In this document: in pieces, positions 1 to 9,828 of the stretch
Numbering within the stretch: position 1 is the stretch's first letter
Layout: every line of letters begins with the position of its first letter
Assembly: GCF_000972845.2 (NCBI RefSeq)
Contig: NC_040017.1
Location: forward strand, 24,389,606-24,453,605
Source: Larimichthys crocea
Lineage: Eukaryota; Chordata; Actinopteri; Sciaenidae
Length of the DNA: 64,000 nucleotides
Reading direction: 5' to 3'
Made by a program: the position numbers and the translations under genes
Notes under the pieces: generated by a model
Database searches by the model: none
Seen by the model: only the letters and a program-made list of their open reading frames with translations
What the model was told of the DNA's origin: nothing

Positions 1-525
1 TGGCATAGCATTGTGCACATAGACAGATGGAGAAAGAGTAGAGACAGAGTCTGAGTGACGGTTGCACATGAAGGCTTTAAAGGAGAGGACATGATACAAC
101 AGAGTAACAACTAATTAACTCACCACAGTGTGTCATTGACACTCTCTCCTAGTGTCCCTCAGTGGCTGCCCTAGAGAAATCTGGGTTGTAGGGTGTAGGT
201 CAGGTCTATTGCCCATGTGGGGAAATTAGCCTGCTCAAGGTGAAAAAGTACATAAAATGTTTTGCTAAGCATTTTAATATTGAATGTACTATTTCTGGGC
301 TATGTTGTTATCAGTTGCTCAAACAGTTTACACTCTGGAAAACAAAGTCCACAATTCTAGTTCCACAAAACCCATTTCTCTCTGTCCATCTCTTGCCATC
401 TTACCATGCTCATATTCTTATGTTTGCCCATTTTTCCTGTTTCTAACACATCTACTTTGAGACCAAATTTCATTATTTATCAGTCAGTGTTATTCACTTC
501 ACTGATTAGTGGTCATTAATTGTTA
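1..525 (-). promoter_or_regulatory. Inverted OR 5' flank (gene lies off the left edge)
   Basis: Read on the minus strand this stretch matches the 5' flank of the first OR gene (about 1690-2212), including the block around 240-350 and the ACTCTCTC/GTGTCATTGACA segment near 130. In the plus-strand copy the start codon lies about 120 bp beyond the matching end. A minus-strand OR therefore probably begins about 120 bp outside the window, making a head-to-head pair with the gene at 2331. The match is seen by eye; the off-window gene is inferred. Confidence 0.6.
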
Positions 526-529
526 TGAA

Positions 530-790
530 ATTTTCTATCCTTAGGTTACACGAGGTCATGTGTGGGCCTTGAGGTCCTCGGCAGTATTAGGTGTTTGGCT
601 TGGTTTGAGAACCTAGGTGCCAGTCTATCTCAACACTGTGGTGTCCAGGGCGAGAGACCTGTTGCTGCCTTCCATAGACATAATAGATAGCTGGCCGTTG
701 ACCGTTCCAATCTGGTTAAACCGACATCTGTGTCTTCAGACTGAATATGCTGACAATACTGTAACCACCTGCATGGTAAAAAACATTCTC
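530..790 (-). repeat. Inverted copy of the 3530-3790 intergenic block
   Basis: The stretch with ACCTAGGTGCCAGTCTATC, CAACACTGTGGTGTCCAGGG and ATAATAGATAGCTGGCCGTT is the reverse complement of 3560-3790, with scattered substitutions. It contains no convincing gene. It extends the inverted arrangement at the left edge beyond the OR 5' flank. Confidence 0.6.
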
Positions 791-799
791 TTTGACTAA

Positions 800-1214
800 G
801 TCTCGGGCGTGTAGTATTTGTTGTGTATCTTGGGGTTTAAAGTCTATACACCAGGATGGTTGGGCAGCAGAGAAGTTGAGACCGACTCGGGCACTTCTGG
901 TGATCTTTTAAAATGCTAACAATATAACCCCCCCATAGTTGGCATCAGTGGTTTAAAATGAAAAACGCCCCCCTCTGAATTCGCATGTCATATTTGTAAT
1001 GGATTATTTTTGTCTCAAACGTTGCATGTGCTAAATAAAAACCAGCGTGTTTTTCTTTGCACTGACTTCCCCTGTCTGTCTGGTTTTTGCACTTCCTGTT
1101 AGAGCGCCCCGTGGCGGCTGAAGAAAAATCAATAGAAAAGCTGCATCTTTGTATAAGCTGCATGGTTCAAAGCGTGGGAAAAAAGTAGCGGCTTATAGTC
1201 CGGAAAAAACGTTG
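800..1214. repeat. Unclassified intergenic sequence, probable repeat fragment at its right end
   Basis: No gene is visible. The part from about 1080 to 1214 (GCGCCCCGTGGCGGC ... GCGGCTTATAGTCCGG) reads like a widely spread fish interspersed repeat, but I cannot assign it to a family and see no second full copy in the window. Confidence 0.25.
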
Positions 1215-1410
1215 TTTATTACGCCTGACTGTGACTACATTGTTACTCAAGCAACAATTCAACACTGCTTTTTTTTTCTTGCATTATTCATCATCATCAT
1301 CCGTATCTGTTTTCTGTCATACATGTTTGAGTTTTTTTGTAATTTCAATTTTAGATCTTTGCAGCATCCAAGCCTAGGGACTATGTACAATAAGTGCCTA
1401 GAAACATCAA
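1215..1410 (+). pseudogene. Relic of an OR 3' flank without its coding region
   Basis: This stretch matches the 3' flank of the OR at 5398 (about 6405-6560): the GACTGTGACTACA phrase, CAAGCAACAATTCAACACTGC, the run of T, repeated CATCAT, and a CCAAGCCTAGGGACTATGTACAATAAG end. No OR coding sequence precedes it. It is best read as the tail of a lost plus-strand OR, and it also lies inside the spacer between the two inverted 5' flanks. Confidence 0.5.
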
Positions 1411-2084
1411 CCAGTATCATAACCACCTCAAACTTTGTCTATACATACAACCACAAAATAATTAGTCCCTCAACAATCCACCACAGAGGTTAGTGATCCA
1501 CTGATTGTAGCTCGAAGACTACAGAATGCAGTTCAGCACAATCAATTGTTCATTCAAGTGGTTCCATAAATGGTAGGCCTTCAAGAGGTACCGCATGAAA
1601 AAATTATGCACCAGCAACAAGGCAGCTCCCGCTGACAGAACCCTATAGACTACCACCAAAACAGACTCCACAGCCGATAAGCTGTAACATTATGACCACT
1701 AATCAGTGAAGTGAATAACACTGACTGACATAATGAACATTTGGTCCTCAAAGTAGATGTGTTAGAAACAGGAAAAATGGGCAAACATAAGAATATGAGC
1801 ATGGTAAGATGGCAAGAGATGGACAGAGAGAAATTGGTTTTGTGGAACATAGAATTGTGGACTTTGTTTTCCAGAGTGTAAACTGTTTGAGCAACTGATA
1901 ACAACATAGCCCAGAAATAGTACATTCAATTATTAAAATGCTTAGCAAAACATTTTATTGTACTTTTTCACCTTGAGCAGGCTAATTTCCCCACATTGGG
2001 CAATAGACCTTGGCCTACAACCCAGATTTCTCTAGAGGCAGCCACTGAGGGACACTAGCAGAGAGTGTCAATGACAACACTGTG

Positions 2085-2265
2085 GTGAGTTTAATTAGTT
2101 GTTACTCTGTTTGTATTCATGTCCTCTCCTTTAAAGCCTTCATGTGCAACCGTCACTCAGACTCTGTCTAACTCTTTCTCCATCTGTCTTATGTGCCACA
2201 ATGCTATGCCACTGCAGTGAAGGGTTTGGTCTTTTTGTGATAAGAATGTCATTTTGTTTTGACAG
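2085..2265 (+). other. Predicted 5'UTR intron of the OR at 2331
   Basis: ACTGTG is followed by a consensus donor GTGAGT at 2085, and TTTTGTTTTGACAG gives an acceptor ending at 2265, 65 bp before the ATG. The same donor and acceptor recur at matching distances upstream of most ORs here (5152-5332, 15933-16120, 18396-18581, 20860-21045, 56766-56958, 59381-59573), which supports a conserved untranslated first exon. No transcript data are available to confirm splicing. Confidence 0.5.
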
Positions 2266-2330
2266 CCACATTTAATTATTAGAACAGTTGGTAGTACATC
2301 AACAAGTGTGTGTGTTTGCTTAGAATAGTG

Positions 2331-3254
2331 ATGGCTAATAACAGCTCATTGGTTGGTAGTAAGATTTCTCTGTTGCACTTAGGGGACACAGTCATTATTA
2401 TGCAGGTCCTGGTGATAATATTTCTTTGCATTAATTTTTTGCTCATTGTAACTTTTTTCAAAAAGGAGTGCTTCTACACAACTACACGTTACATCCTATT
2501 TGCTGTTACTCTGCTGTCTGATAGCCTGATGTTATTCATGTCTGATTTCTTGGTCATAGTGAACTATTTGGAATTTAGTATGCAAGTTTGGATATGTATC
2601 ATTATCTCTGTTGTGGTACTTCTGTATAATATAGTTACACCAGTTACTCTGACAGCAATGACCCTGGAGCGATATGTGGCCATCTGCATGCCCCTGCGTC
2701 ATGCAGAGCTGTGCTCCACACGCAGCACTATGCATTGCATCCTCATCATTCATGGCCTCAGTTCTGTACCCTGCATTGTTGTTCTCTCCACCTTCTTTGC
2801 ATCAGCCTCTTTTAGTTTGTACAAACAACACAGGTTATGTGCTTTGAAGATGTTTATGTTGCACAGATGGCAGGACCATGTTACCTCAGCTGTACAAGAG
2901 TTTTACTTTTTAATTATGTGTGGAATTATTATATTCGCTTATCTTAAAATTATGAAAGCGGCCAAAGCTGCATCAGGAGAGGATAAAAAGTCGTCATGGA
3001 AAGGGCTCAGAACAGTAATTCTTCATGGTTTCCAGCTACTGCTCTGTCTCATTCAGCTGTGGACTCCATTCATAGAAGCTGCTGTATTTAAGATTGATTT
3101 CATGTTATTTATTGATTTCAGGTACTCTAACTATGTATTGTTTAGTCTTACTCCAAGATGTCTGAGTCCTCTTATTTACGGCCTCAGAGATGAAACCTTT
3201 TTTCATGCATTGAAAACCTTTGCCTTCTTTGGCTCGTATAAAATAAATATTTAA
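2331..3254 (+). CDS. Odorant receptor, 131-2-like (intact)
   Basis: This is an intact single-exon class A GPCR of 307 residues, expected in olfactory cilia and coupled to a G protein. The ATG at 2331 (MANNSSLVG) fits the family; upstream codons lack an ATG. Visible features are N-glycosylation sequons at N3/N4, TM1 about 21-43 with N35, TM2 about 54-78 with LSD at 62-64, Cys89 at the start of TM3 and Cys170 in loop 2 as the likely disulfide, ERY at 113-115 followed by VAICMPLRH, TM4 about 135-158, TM5 about 189-209, a basic loop 3 with SGEDKKSS at 215-222, TM6 about 229-250, and TM7 ending LSPLIYGLRDE at 278-288 in place of NPxxY. These sequences are typical of teleost odorant receptor 131-2-like proteins. 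A 5'UTR intron is predicted at 2085-2265. The ligand cannot be told from sequence. Confidence 0.93.
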   Translation: MANNSSLVGSKISLLHLGDTVIIMQVLVIIFLCINFLLIVTFFKKECFYTTTRYILFAVTLLSDSLMLFMSDFLVIVNYLEFSMQVWICIIISVVVLLYNIVTPVTLTAMTLERYVAICMPLRHAELCSTRSTMHCILIIHGLSSVPCIVVLSTFFASASFSLYKQHRLCALKMFMLHRWQDHVTSAVQEFYFLIMCGIIIFAYLKIMKAAKAASGEDKKSSWKGLRTVILHGFQLLLCLIQLWTPFIEAAVFKIDFMLFIDFRYSNYVLFSLTPRCLSPLIYGLRDETFFHALKTFAFFGSYKINI

Positions 3255-4168
3255 AAGACATAAAAGGCACCGATTTATATTGATTTATAAAGCTCTGAAT
3301 GTAAGTAAATCATAAGTAACCTACTTGTTTAACTGGTCCAATAGTCATTATTTACTCTGGGAAGCACTCAAAGTCAAGAGCAAATACTAAATTAGGAAAA
3401 AGCTACTTTGAGTTTATTGTCAAAAACCTGACTGCATTGGGTTTAAGTTCAAGCTCAACACTACTTTTGTTTCTTCCATCATCATTCATTTGGGGTGACC
3501 ACAACAAATAGAGAAAAGAGAATCTTTTACCCATGAAGGTGTTATCGTCAACACATTCTAGTCTGGAGACACAGATGTCTGTTTACACAGATTGGAACGT
3601 CAACGGCCAGCTATCTATTATGTCTAGGAAGGCAGCAACAGGTCTCTTTGACCCTGGACACCACAGTGTTGAGATAGACTGGCACCTACTGTTCCCAGTC
3701 AAAGCTAAACAACTAATACTGCTGAGGACCTGAAGGCCCACACGTGACCTTGTGTTACATAAGGATAAAAAATTTCATAACAAGAACCAAGAGATACGTT
3801 TGCACAGGAATAGTTTGTTACGGTTACCAAAAGAAACACAACAAATGGATATTAGACCTGTGGAAATACTTGTGTACTGTTACTCAGACTGATTTCATAG
3901 AATACAGAATTGTGTACTTTGTTTTCCAAAGTTGACATTTACTTTTTGAGGATCTGATGTGGGTTGGGGACAGTTGTAGCTCAGATTCAGCATCAGGGTA
4001 TGTGAATAACAAACTTTATCTTAACACTGAACTTGGCCTACAACCCGGATTTGTAGCCACTGAGGGAAAATAGTGAAAAGAGGCATGACGACACTGATTA
4101 ATTAGCTGCTGCTCTGCTTGTATTCTCATCAATCTTAAAAAGTAGTCACACGCAACCACCGCTGAGAC

Positions 4169-4201
<33 letters not shown>

Positions 4202-4347
4202 ATCTGTTTTTGGAAATGTGTGCCCCAATACTATGTCACTGCAGGGAAGGGTTTGGTCTCTTTGTGATAAGAGTCTTGTTTTTTTTTCAGGAGACACGTT
4301 GAATATTGAGAATACTCCAACAACTTGTGTATTTGCTTAGAAAAGTG
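3255..4347. other. Intergenic region between ORs
   Basis: No gene is seen. Positions 3530-3790 are the plus-oriented partner of the inverted block at 530-790. Positions about 4160-4205 hold a short TCTG/TC microsatellite. About 4230-4347 is OR 5' flank. The conserved donor is damaged here: GACACTG runs straight into ATTAATTAGCTG, so the GTGAGT is gone, in keeping with a dying gene downstream. Confidence 0.5.
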
Positions 4348-4857
4348 ATGGCTGATAATAACTCATTGGTTGGTGGTCGGGTCTCAGTGATGCTGAATGA
4401 CAACACAGTCATTATTGTGCAGATGCTGGTGATAATCTTTCTTTCCATCAACCTTTTACTCATCATGACGTTTTTCAAAAAGGAGTGCTTCCACACAACT
4501 GCACGCTACATCCTTTTTGCTGTTACACTTCTCTCTGATAGTTTGATGTTATTCATGTCTGATATCCTGCTCATAGTGAACCATTTTCGATTCAGCATGC
4601 ACATTTGGATGTGTGTCATTATCTCTGTTGTGGTACTTCTTTATGATATAGTCACACCAGTTACTCTGACAGCAATGACCCTGGAGCGATATGTGGCCAT
4701 CTGCATGCCCCTGCGTCATGCAGAGCTGTGCTCCACACGCAGCACTATGCATTGCATCCTCATCATTCACGGCCTCAGCTCTGTACCCTGCATTGTTATT
4801 CTCTCCACTGTCTTTGCATCAGCCTCTCTTAGCTTTTGGGCAAATGGGCAAACATAA
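4348..4857 (+). pseudogene. Truncated odorant receptor (TM1-TM4 only)
   Basis: The reading frame starts as a normal OR of this subfamily (MADNNSLVGG) and runs through TM1-TM3, the ERY box and TM4 up to FASASLSF, then leaves the receptor after about 163 residues and ends in WANGQT and a stop. From about 4840 onward the DNA is a copy of the intergenic block at 1776-2330. The 3' half of the receptor (loop 2 to TM7) is therefore replaced, most likely by an unequal crossover or deletion. Without TM5-TM7 it cannot signal. The upstream donor site seen in sister genes is also lost. Coding bases up to the break show no frameshift, so the event looks recent. Confidence 0.88.
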
Positions 4858-5397
4858 GAATATGAGCATGGTAAGATGTCAAGAGATGGACAGAGAGAAA
4901 TTGGTTTTGTGGAACATAGAATTGTGGACTTTGTTTTCCAGAGTGTAAACTGTTTGAGCAACTGATAACAACATAGCCCAGAAATAGTACATTCAATTAT
5001 TAAAATGCTTAGCAAAACATTTTATTGTACTTTTTCACCTTGAGCAGGCTAATTTCCCCACATTGGGCAATAGACCTTGGCCTACAACCCAGATTTCTCT
5101 AGAGGCAGCCACTGAGGGACACTAGGAGAGAGTGTCAATGACAACACTGTGGTGAGTTTAATTAGTTGTTACTCTGTTTGTATTCATGTCCTCTCCTTTA
5201 AAGCCTTCATGTGCAACCGTCACTCAGACTCTGTCTCACTCTTTCTCCATCTGTCTTATGTGCCACAATGCTATGCCACTGCAGTGAAGGGTTTGGTCTT
5301 TTTGTGATAAGAATGTCATTTTGTTTCGACAGCCACATTTAATTATTAGAACAGTTGGTAGTACATCAACAAGTGTGTGTGTTTGCTTAGAATAGTG
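4840..5397 (+). repeat. Direct copy of OR 5' flank (matches 1776-2330)
   Basis: The stretch from CAAATGGGCAAACATAAG to the next OR start is nearly identical to 1776-2330, including the TTATTAAAATGCTTAGCAAA block, the donor at 5152 and the acceptor at 5332. It serves as the 5' region of the OR at 5398 and marks the crossover point that truncated the OR at 4348. Confidence 0.8.
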
Positions 5398-6315
5398 ATG
5401 GCTAATAACAGCTCATTGGTTGGTAGTGAGATTTTTCTGTTGCAGTTTAGGGACACAGTCATTATTGTGCAGGTCCTGGTGATAATATTTCTTTGCATTA
5501 ATTTTTTGCTCATCATAACTTTTTTCAGAAAGGAGTGCTTCTACACAACTACACGTTACATCCTATTTGCTGTTACTCTTCTGTCTGATAGCCTGATGTT
5601 AGTCATCTCTGATTTCTTGGTCATAGTGAACTATTTGGAATTTACTATGCAAGTTTGGATATGTATCATTATCTCTGGTTTGGGAATTGTGTATAATATA
5701 GTCACACCAGTTACTCTGACAGCAATGACCCTGGAGCGATATGTGGCCATCTGCATGCCGCTACGTCATGCAGAGCTGTGCTCCACACGCAGCACTATGC
5801 ATTGCATCCTCATCATTCACGGCTTCAGCTCTGTGCCCTGCATTGTTGTTCTCTCCACCTTCTTTGCATCAGCCTCTCTTAGCTTTTACAAACAACACAG
5901 GTTATGCACTGGGGAGTTGTTTATGTTGCACAGATGGCAGGATCATGTTAGGTCAGCTGTACAAGAGTTTTACTTTTTAATTATGTGTGGAATTATTGTA
6001 TTCGCTTATCTTAAAATAATGAAAGCGGCCAAAGCTGCATCAGGAGAGGATAAAAAGTCGTCAAGGAAAGGGCTCAGAACAGTAATTCTTCATGGTTTCC
6101 AGCTGCTGCTCTGTCTTCTCCAGCTGTGGTGTCCATTCATAGAAGCAGCTGTATTTCAAATAGATTTCATGTTATTTATTAATATCAGGGTCTCTAACTA
6201 CATATTGCTTAGTCTTACTCCTAGATGTCTGAGTCCTCTCATTTATGGCCTCAGGGATGAACTATTTTTTCAAGCACTGAAAAACGTCTTTGGCTTGTAT
6301 AAAAGAAATATTTGA
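5398..6315 (+). CDS. Odorant receptor, 131-2-like (intact)
   Basis: This is an intact 305-residue receptor starting MANNSSLVGSE. It keeps every subfamily mark: N-terminal sequons, CIN in TM1, LLSD in TM2, MTLERYVAICMPLRHAELCS after TM3, loop-3 SGEDKKSS, and LSPLIYGLRDE closing TM7, with an LYKRNI end. It is closest to the gene at 2331 in the N-terminus and TM2 (VIVNYLEF) but differs in TM3 (SGLGIVYNIV), loop 2 (RLCTGELFML) and TM6 (QLWCPFIE), the regions expected to shape the odorant pocket. The predicted 5'UTR intron is 5152-5332. The downstream poly(A) signal position has AGTAAA instead of AATAAA (near 6541). Confidence 0.93.
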   Translation: MANNSSLVGSEIFLLQFRDTVIIVQVLVIIFLCINFLLIITFFRKECFYTTTRYILFAVTLLSDSLMLVISDFLVIVNYLEFTMQVWICIIISGLGIVYNIVTPVTLTAMTLERYVAICMPLRHAELCSTRSTMHCILIIHGFSSVPCIVVLSTFFASASLSFYKQHRLCTGELFMLHRWQDHVRSAVQEFYFLIMCGIIVFAYLKIMKAAKAASGEDKKSSRKGLRTVILHGFQLLLCLLQLWCPFIEAAVFQIDFMLFINIRVSNYILLSLTPRCLSPLIYGLRDELFFQALKNVFGLYKRNI

Positions 6316-7122
6316 CAATGTAAATTATTAGATTGCTGTAGATTACTGAACATGTCTGCACTTTAGTTTTCATGAGTATTTTAAGAATGTTTTATTTTTA
6401 ACTAGTTTATTACCCCTGACTGTGACTACAATGTTACTCAAGCAATAATTCAACACTGCTTTTTTTTTTCTTCTTGCATTATTCATCATCATCATCAGTA
6501 TCTGTTTTCTGTCATCCATGTTTGAGCCTAGGGACTATGTACAGTAAACTGCTGCTATGCCGTATTGTGTTGTGTTGTTATTATATATGTTTTTATACCA
6601 TATATAGTTTTATGAGTGTTTCACATACGTCACAAACAATGACTGAAATCTATAGACTGTTTCGAGGAAGAAAATGTATGCACAAACACCACACCTCACT
6701 TTGGAAAACAAACAGAAAATGTTTTCCAGTTCATGATGGGAGATTTTCGTCAAATTAACCAAACCTCAGCAAGAAGATTTGTCCAAGTGCACCTCATAAC
6801 ACGACAAAAGAGACAGTTAAACACATTTTTTTTCTCTTTCTCAGGTAATGAATGAGTAAAGAAGATGAAGGACATGAATACTTTGTGCAGTTGTCTGCAG
6901 TCAGCAACAGAGCAGTTCTTAGCGTTGACATAATGCTAATGTCAGGGGTCTGGCAGATGCAGGGAAAAAATGGCAACCTTTGCAAAGTTAATTCTCAAGC
7001 AACTGGTGGAAATAGTCAGATGGAGAAGGGTACAATCATCACAGGCATGCTCCTTATGAAGCAAGGGGGACAAAACCTTGCTAACCACTGTATTGTTATA
7101 CTCTGGTTTTGAAACTCTATGG
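6316..7122. other. 3' flank of the OR at 5398, no gene
   Basis: OR-type 3' flank runs to about 6600 (GTAGATTACTGAACATGTCTGCAC, then CATCATCATC and CCTAGGGACTATGTACAGTAAAC). The rest has no supported gene; the small open frames show no recognisable domain. Confidence 0.5.
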
Positions 7123-7309
7123 GCAGAAGGGATGGGCAACTTAAATGATGGAGAGTGCCACCGTTTTTCGTTGACATAACCAGAGGACCACATAGAACCA
7201 CACACTTAACCAGATATGATAAAACTGCCATTTTAAATGTTTGTGTGTATATGTTCACATGTTTATTGACCCAACATAACTTAACATATTTCATGCTCAA
7301 ATGCATGTA

Positions 7310-7603
7310 CAGTCGTCCCTCATCACGGTTCACTTTTCGCGGACTCGCTGTTTCGCGGATTTTTTTAGTGTAATTTTGCATGCTTTTTTTTTTACAGTGT
7401 ACTGTAACAGTATGAACGCGCATTGTGTTCTGCGTCCTGATTAATTAAGGGAGTACTGTACAACATGCATGTAAAAAGGTGTATAAAAGTGTGTGGTTAG
7501 GGGTTTTACAACCTTAAAACATGTATAATAACTTACTTCGCGGATTTCGTTTATTGCGGGGGTCTTTTAGAACGTATCCCCTGCGATAAACGAGGGACCA
7601 CTG
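7310..7603. mobile_element. Pogo/Tigger-like MITE nested in the hAT element
   Basis: Termini are CAGTCGTCCCTCATC on the left and GAGGGACCACTG on the right, giving imperfect inverted repeats of the CAGTGGTCCCTCG kind, flanked by TA on both sides (7308-7309 and 7604-7605). The interior has CGCGGATT and GATAAACGAG phrases near both ends, typical of non-autonomous pogo-type elements. It has no coding capacity and is about 294 bp long. Confidence 0.8.
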
Positions 7604-7636
7604 TATAACAGTTGTAGTCTTTTTTGATAAATAGGA

Positions 7637-7927
7637 ATTCAAAAGGTTTGAATTTGCTTCAGCAAGTTCAAGCGCAACGGCATAAAAGGCCTTGAGTGCA
7701 GACTCCTGTGTGGTTGTGGCTCTGGTAAAAAGTATCTGTTGCTTGTGTACTTTTGATTTTAGGTCAGCTACTATAGCAGCCCTTGCAGCTCCAGTATATT
7801 TCTCATATTTAGCTTTGTGCAACGTGTTGTAGTGGTGACTTAAATTGAAATCTTTCATGGCAGATAGCGTCTCTAAGCATACTAAACACATAGGTTTTTC
7901 TTTAAATTCTGTGAACAGATAGTCTTC
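7637..7927 (-). pseudogene. hAT transposase N-terminal fragment (GTF2IRD2/ZBED-like)
   Basis: On the minus strand, after an acceptor-like GTTTCAG at 7928, the frame reads LFTEFKEKPMCLVCLETLSAM, then HHYNTLHKAKY and a lysine-rich stretch. The C-x2-C ... H-x4-H spacing fits the BED-like zinc finger at the N-terminus of GTF2IRD2-like domesticated hAT proteins. A frame change is visible near 7645, where KPFEFLF continues in another frame, and the MITE lies just beyond. The DDE catalytic part is missing, so this is a dead fragment. Confidence 0.6.
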
Positions 7928-8813
7928 ACCTGAAACACACGATTTTCATTTTCCTCCGCTCTTACCCCTAAAATACACTGCAGAACGACACGTTTCAATT
8001 TTAGTCAATGTGTCAGCTCACACAGTCTCTGTTCTTGCTACGTCACGGCTCCGGAACAACTGCGGCGACTGTCAGCCTTCTGCAACACATCAACACATAC
8101 GCAGAGCTTCTATTTTTCACGGACGCCGGGGCACGGCGCATAAATTCAGCACAGAGCAGATTGTGCGAGGAAGGAAATCGGCTACAAAATACAAAATAAA
8201 ACCCAGGTGGATTTTCAAAATAAAATACTCTGTGTTCACCGTGGATCAGTTTCATTACAAGAACACGTCATAATGAGCAGGGGCGACCTGAAGTCAACAG
8301 GTGAGAGGTTTTCAGGCATCTTTTCACCCCGTCGACCCCATGGATAAGGAGAAGTTAATTCTGGAGGTCCAAAATCAACCTATCATTTATGACACCAACA
8401 AAAAAAGGCAGCCGGCAATATCACGCGATTATGCGTGAATCCGTGAGATCTCGTGCGTTCACACGACGCTCGGTGGCTGGTGGAGCGCAACAGTGCGCAT
8501 CACGAACGGATTATATGTGAGTTGCGGACGGCAGAGTACGCTGTCGTTCCGGAGCGGAGCCGTTCCACCGCCGTTCCGCATGCAGTGTATTTTAGGTGTT
8601 CGGCGTGTCTGGACGTCTCTCCCTCACTGCTCGAGAAGAAGCATGCACAAGGCGGCGTCAGCATTAGAGGCACTATCTAGTGGCCAACTGTGTAATTACA
8701 ACTGATGTGATGTGCCGCAGGTGACACCGTTTCATCATTTAAAAAAATTATTCTAAGGGCCACTTCGAGTGAGGGCGCGGGCCGTGTGCGGCCCCCAGTT
8801 GCCCATCCTTGCT

Positions 8814-9828
8814 CTATGTTGTTTATGTAGGTGCGTATGTGTGCACTTGTGTACCTATCTAAATGTGGACTTTGTTGTTGGTAAACATTCACCAAAAGGG
8901 GACCAGGAAGCCAGCAGGAGACATTCTTTAGGTTACATGTTGGACAAGCATTAAATCATGCTAGAATCATGTCTAAAGCACTCTGGTACTTCTATCTTTT
9001 TTTTTTCCTTTTTTTAATTTCAGCTAAGAGGGGACCTACAGGTATGTGAGTGGTTGAATCTCTTTAATACTGAAGGGAGGTCATTAAACAGACCACTTAT
9101 TGAAGAAACTTGAATGAGTTCTTGAGTCATGGTTTGTAACAAATTATAAAACAACTTAATGGGTTTCAAGCTTGAAAAAAAGAGAGAGAAAAAAAAATAA
9201 AATCAAATAAAATGGTCAGAAAATGTCTTTTTATGTTTAATAGATCGCTAAAGACTAAATAATGATTAGAAATATTTTGCTCTAAATAATTCAGCAATTA
9301 TTACTCAGTTATGAGAATATGAGGAAAGAGGAAAGCCAGACCTCAACAAGTCCACTGTAGTGTTATAAGCTATCTCTGTGGTGTCTGTCTGTGCCTGCAT
9401 GGTGCGGGGGGTGCATGTAGGTGTGTGTCTGTATGTGTATGTTATTATTATATTTTCATTTATATTTGTCTTTACAGTAATTTCTGTACGTCTGTAATTT
9501 GACCACATCGATAAAGTTTACCTTGAGTACAGACAAGATTTGTCTAGAGACAGCCACGAGCAGACGAGCAGATTGTGGTGATGACGTCACTGTGGTGAGT
9601 TTAATTAGTTGTTACTCTGTTTGTATTTCTGTGTCTCCTATAAAGTCTTCATTCACAACCGTCACTCAGACATTGTCTGACTGTCTCCATCTGTCTTGTT
9701 TGCCACAATGCTATGCCACTGCAGTGACAGGTTTGGTTATTTTGTGATACGAATGTCATTTTTATTTTTTTAATTGTTAGAACAGTTGGTAGTACATCAA
9801 CAAGTGTGTGTGTTTGCTTTGAATAGTG
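8814..9828 (+). other. OR 5' flank and shared intergenic block
   Basis: Positions 8820-9060 resemble 12340-12550 and 23330-23530 (ATTCACCAAAAGGGGACCAG, GACAAGCATTAAATCATG). About 9300-9828 is OR 5' flank with the donor GTGAGT at 9595 and a TTAG acceptor at about 9780. The usual GACAGCCACATTTAATTA segment is deleted here, so the acceptor is less certain than in sister genes. No other gene is seen. Confidence 0.5.

Larger units (their letters stand above)
7123..8813 (-). mobile_element. Degenerate hAT-type DNA transposon
   Basis: The left end reads CAGAAGGGATGGGCAACTT and the right end is the inverse of AAGGATGGGCAACT, the terminal pattern of Charlie-like hAT elements. The ends are flanked by CTCTATGG and CTCTATGT, a plausible imperfect 8-bp target duplication. 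A transposase-like exon lies inside on the minus strand (7637-7927). The GC-rich stretch 8000-8700 would be its upstream region. A MITE is inserted at 7310-7603. The element is too broken to move. Confidence 0.65.

Noticed and set aside
2532..2753. Antisense open frame of about 73 residues (MNDEDAMHSAACGAQ...) repeated in every OR
   Set aside because: It is the exact antisense of the highly conserved TM3-TM4 coding region and is open only because that region is conserved; no independent start context or domain.
4691..4948. Plus-strand overlapping frame starting MWPSACPCVMQSC, found in all ORs
   Set aside because: A frame shadow of the ERYVAICMPLRH region; its conservation is explained by the receptor frame.
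8453..8705. Two overlapping GC-rich open frames of 70-75 residues
   Set aside because: They lie in the non-coding end of the hAT element, and their openness follows from GC content; no domain seen.
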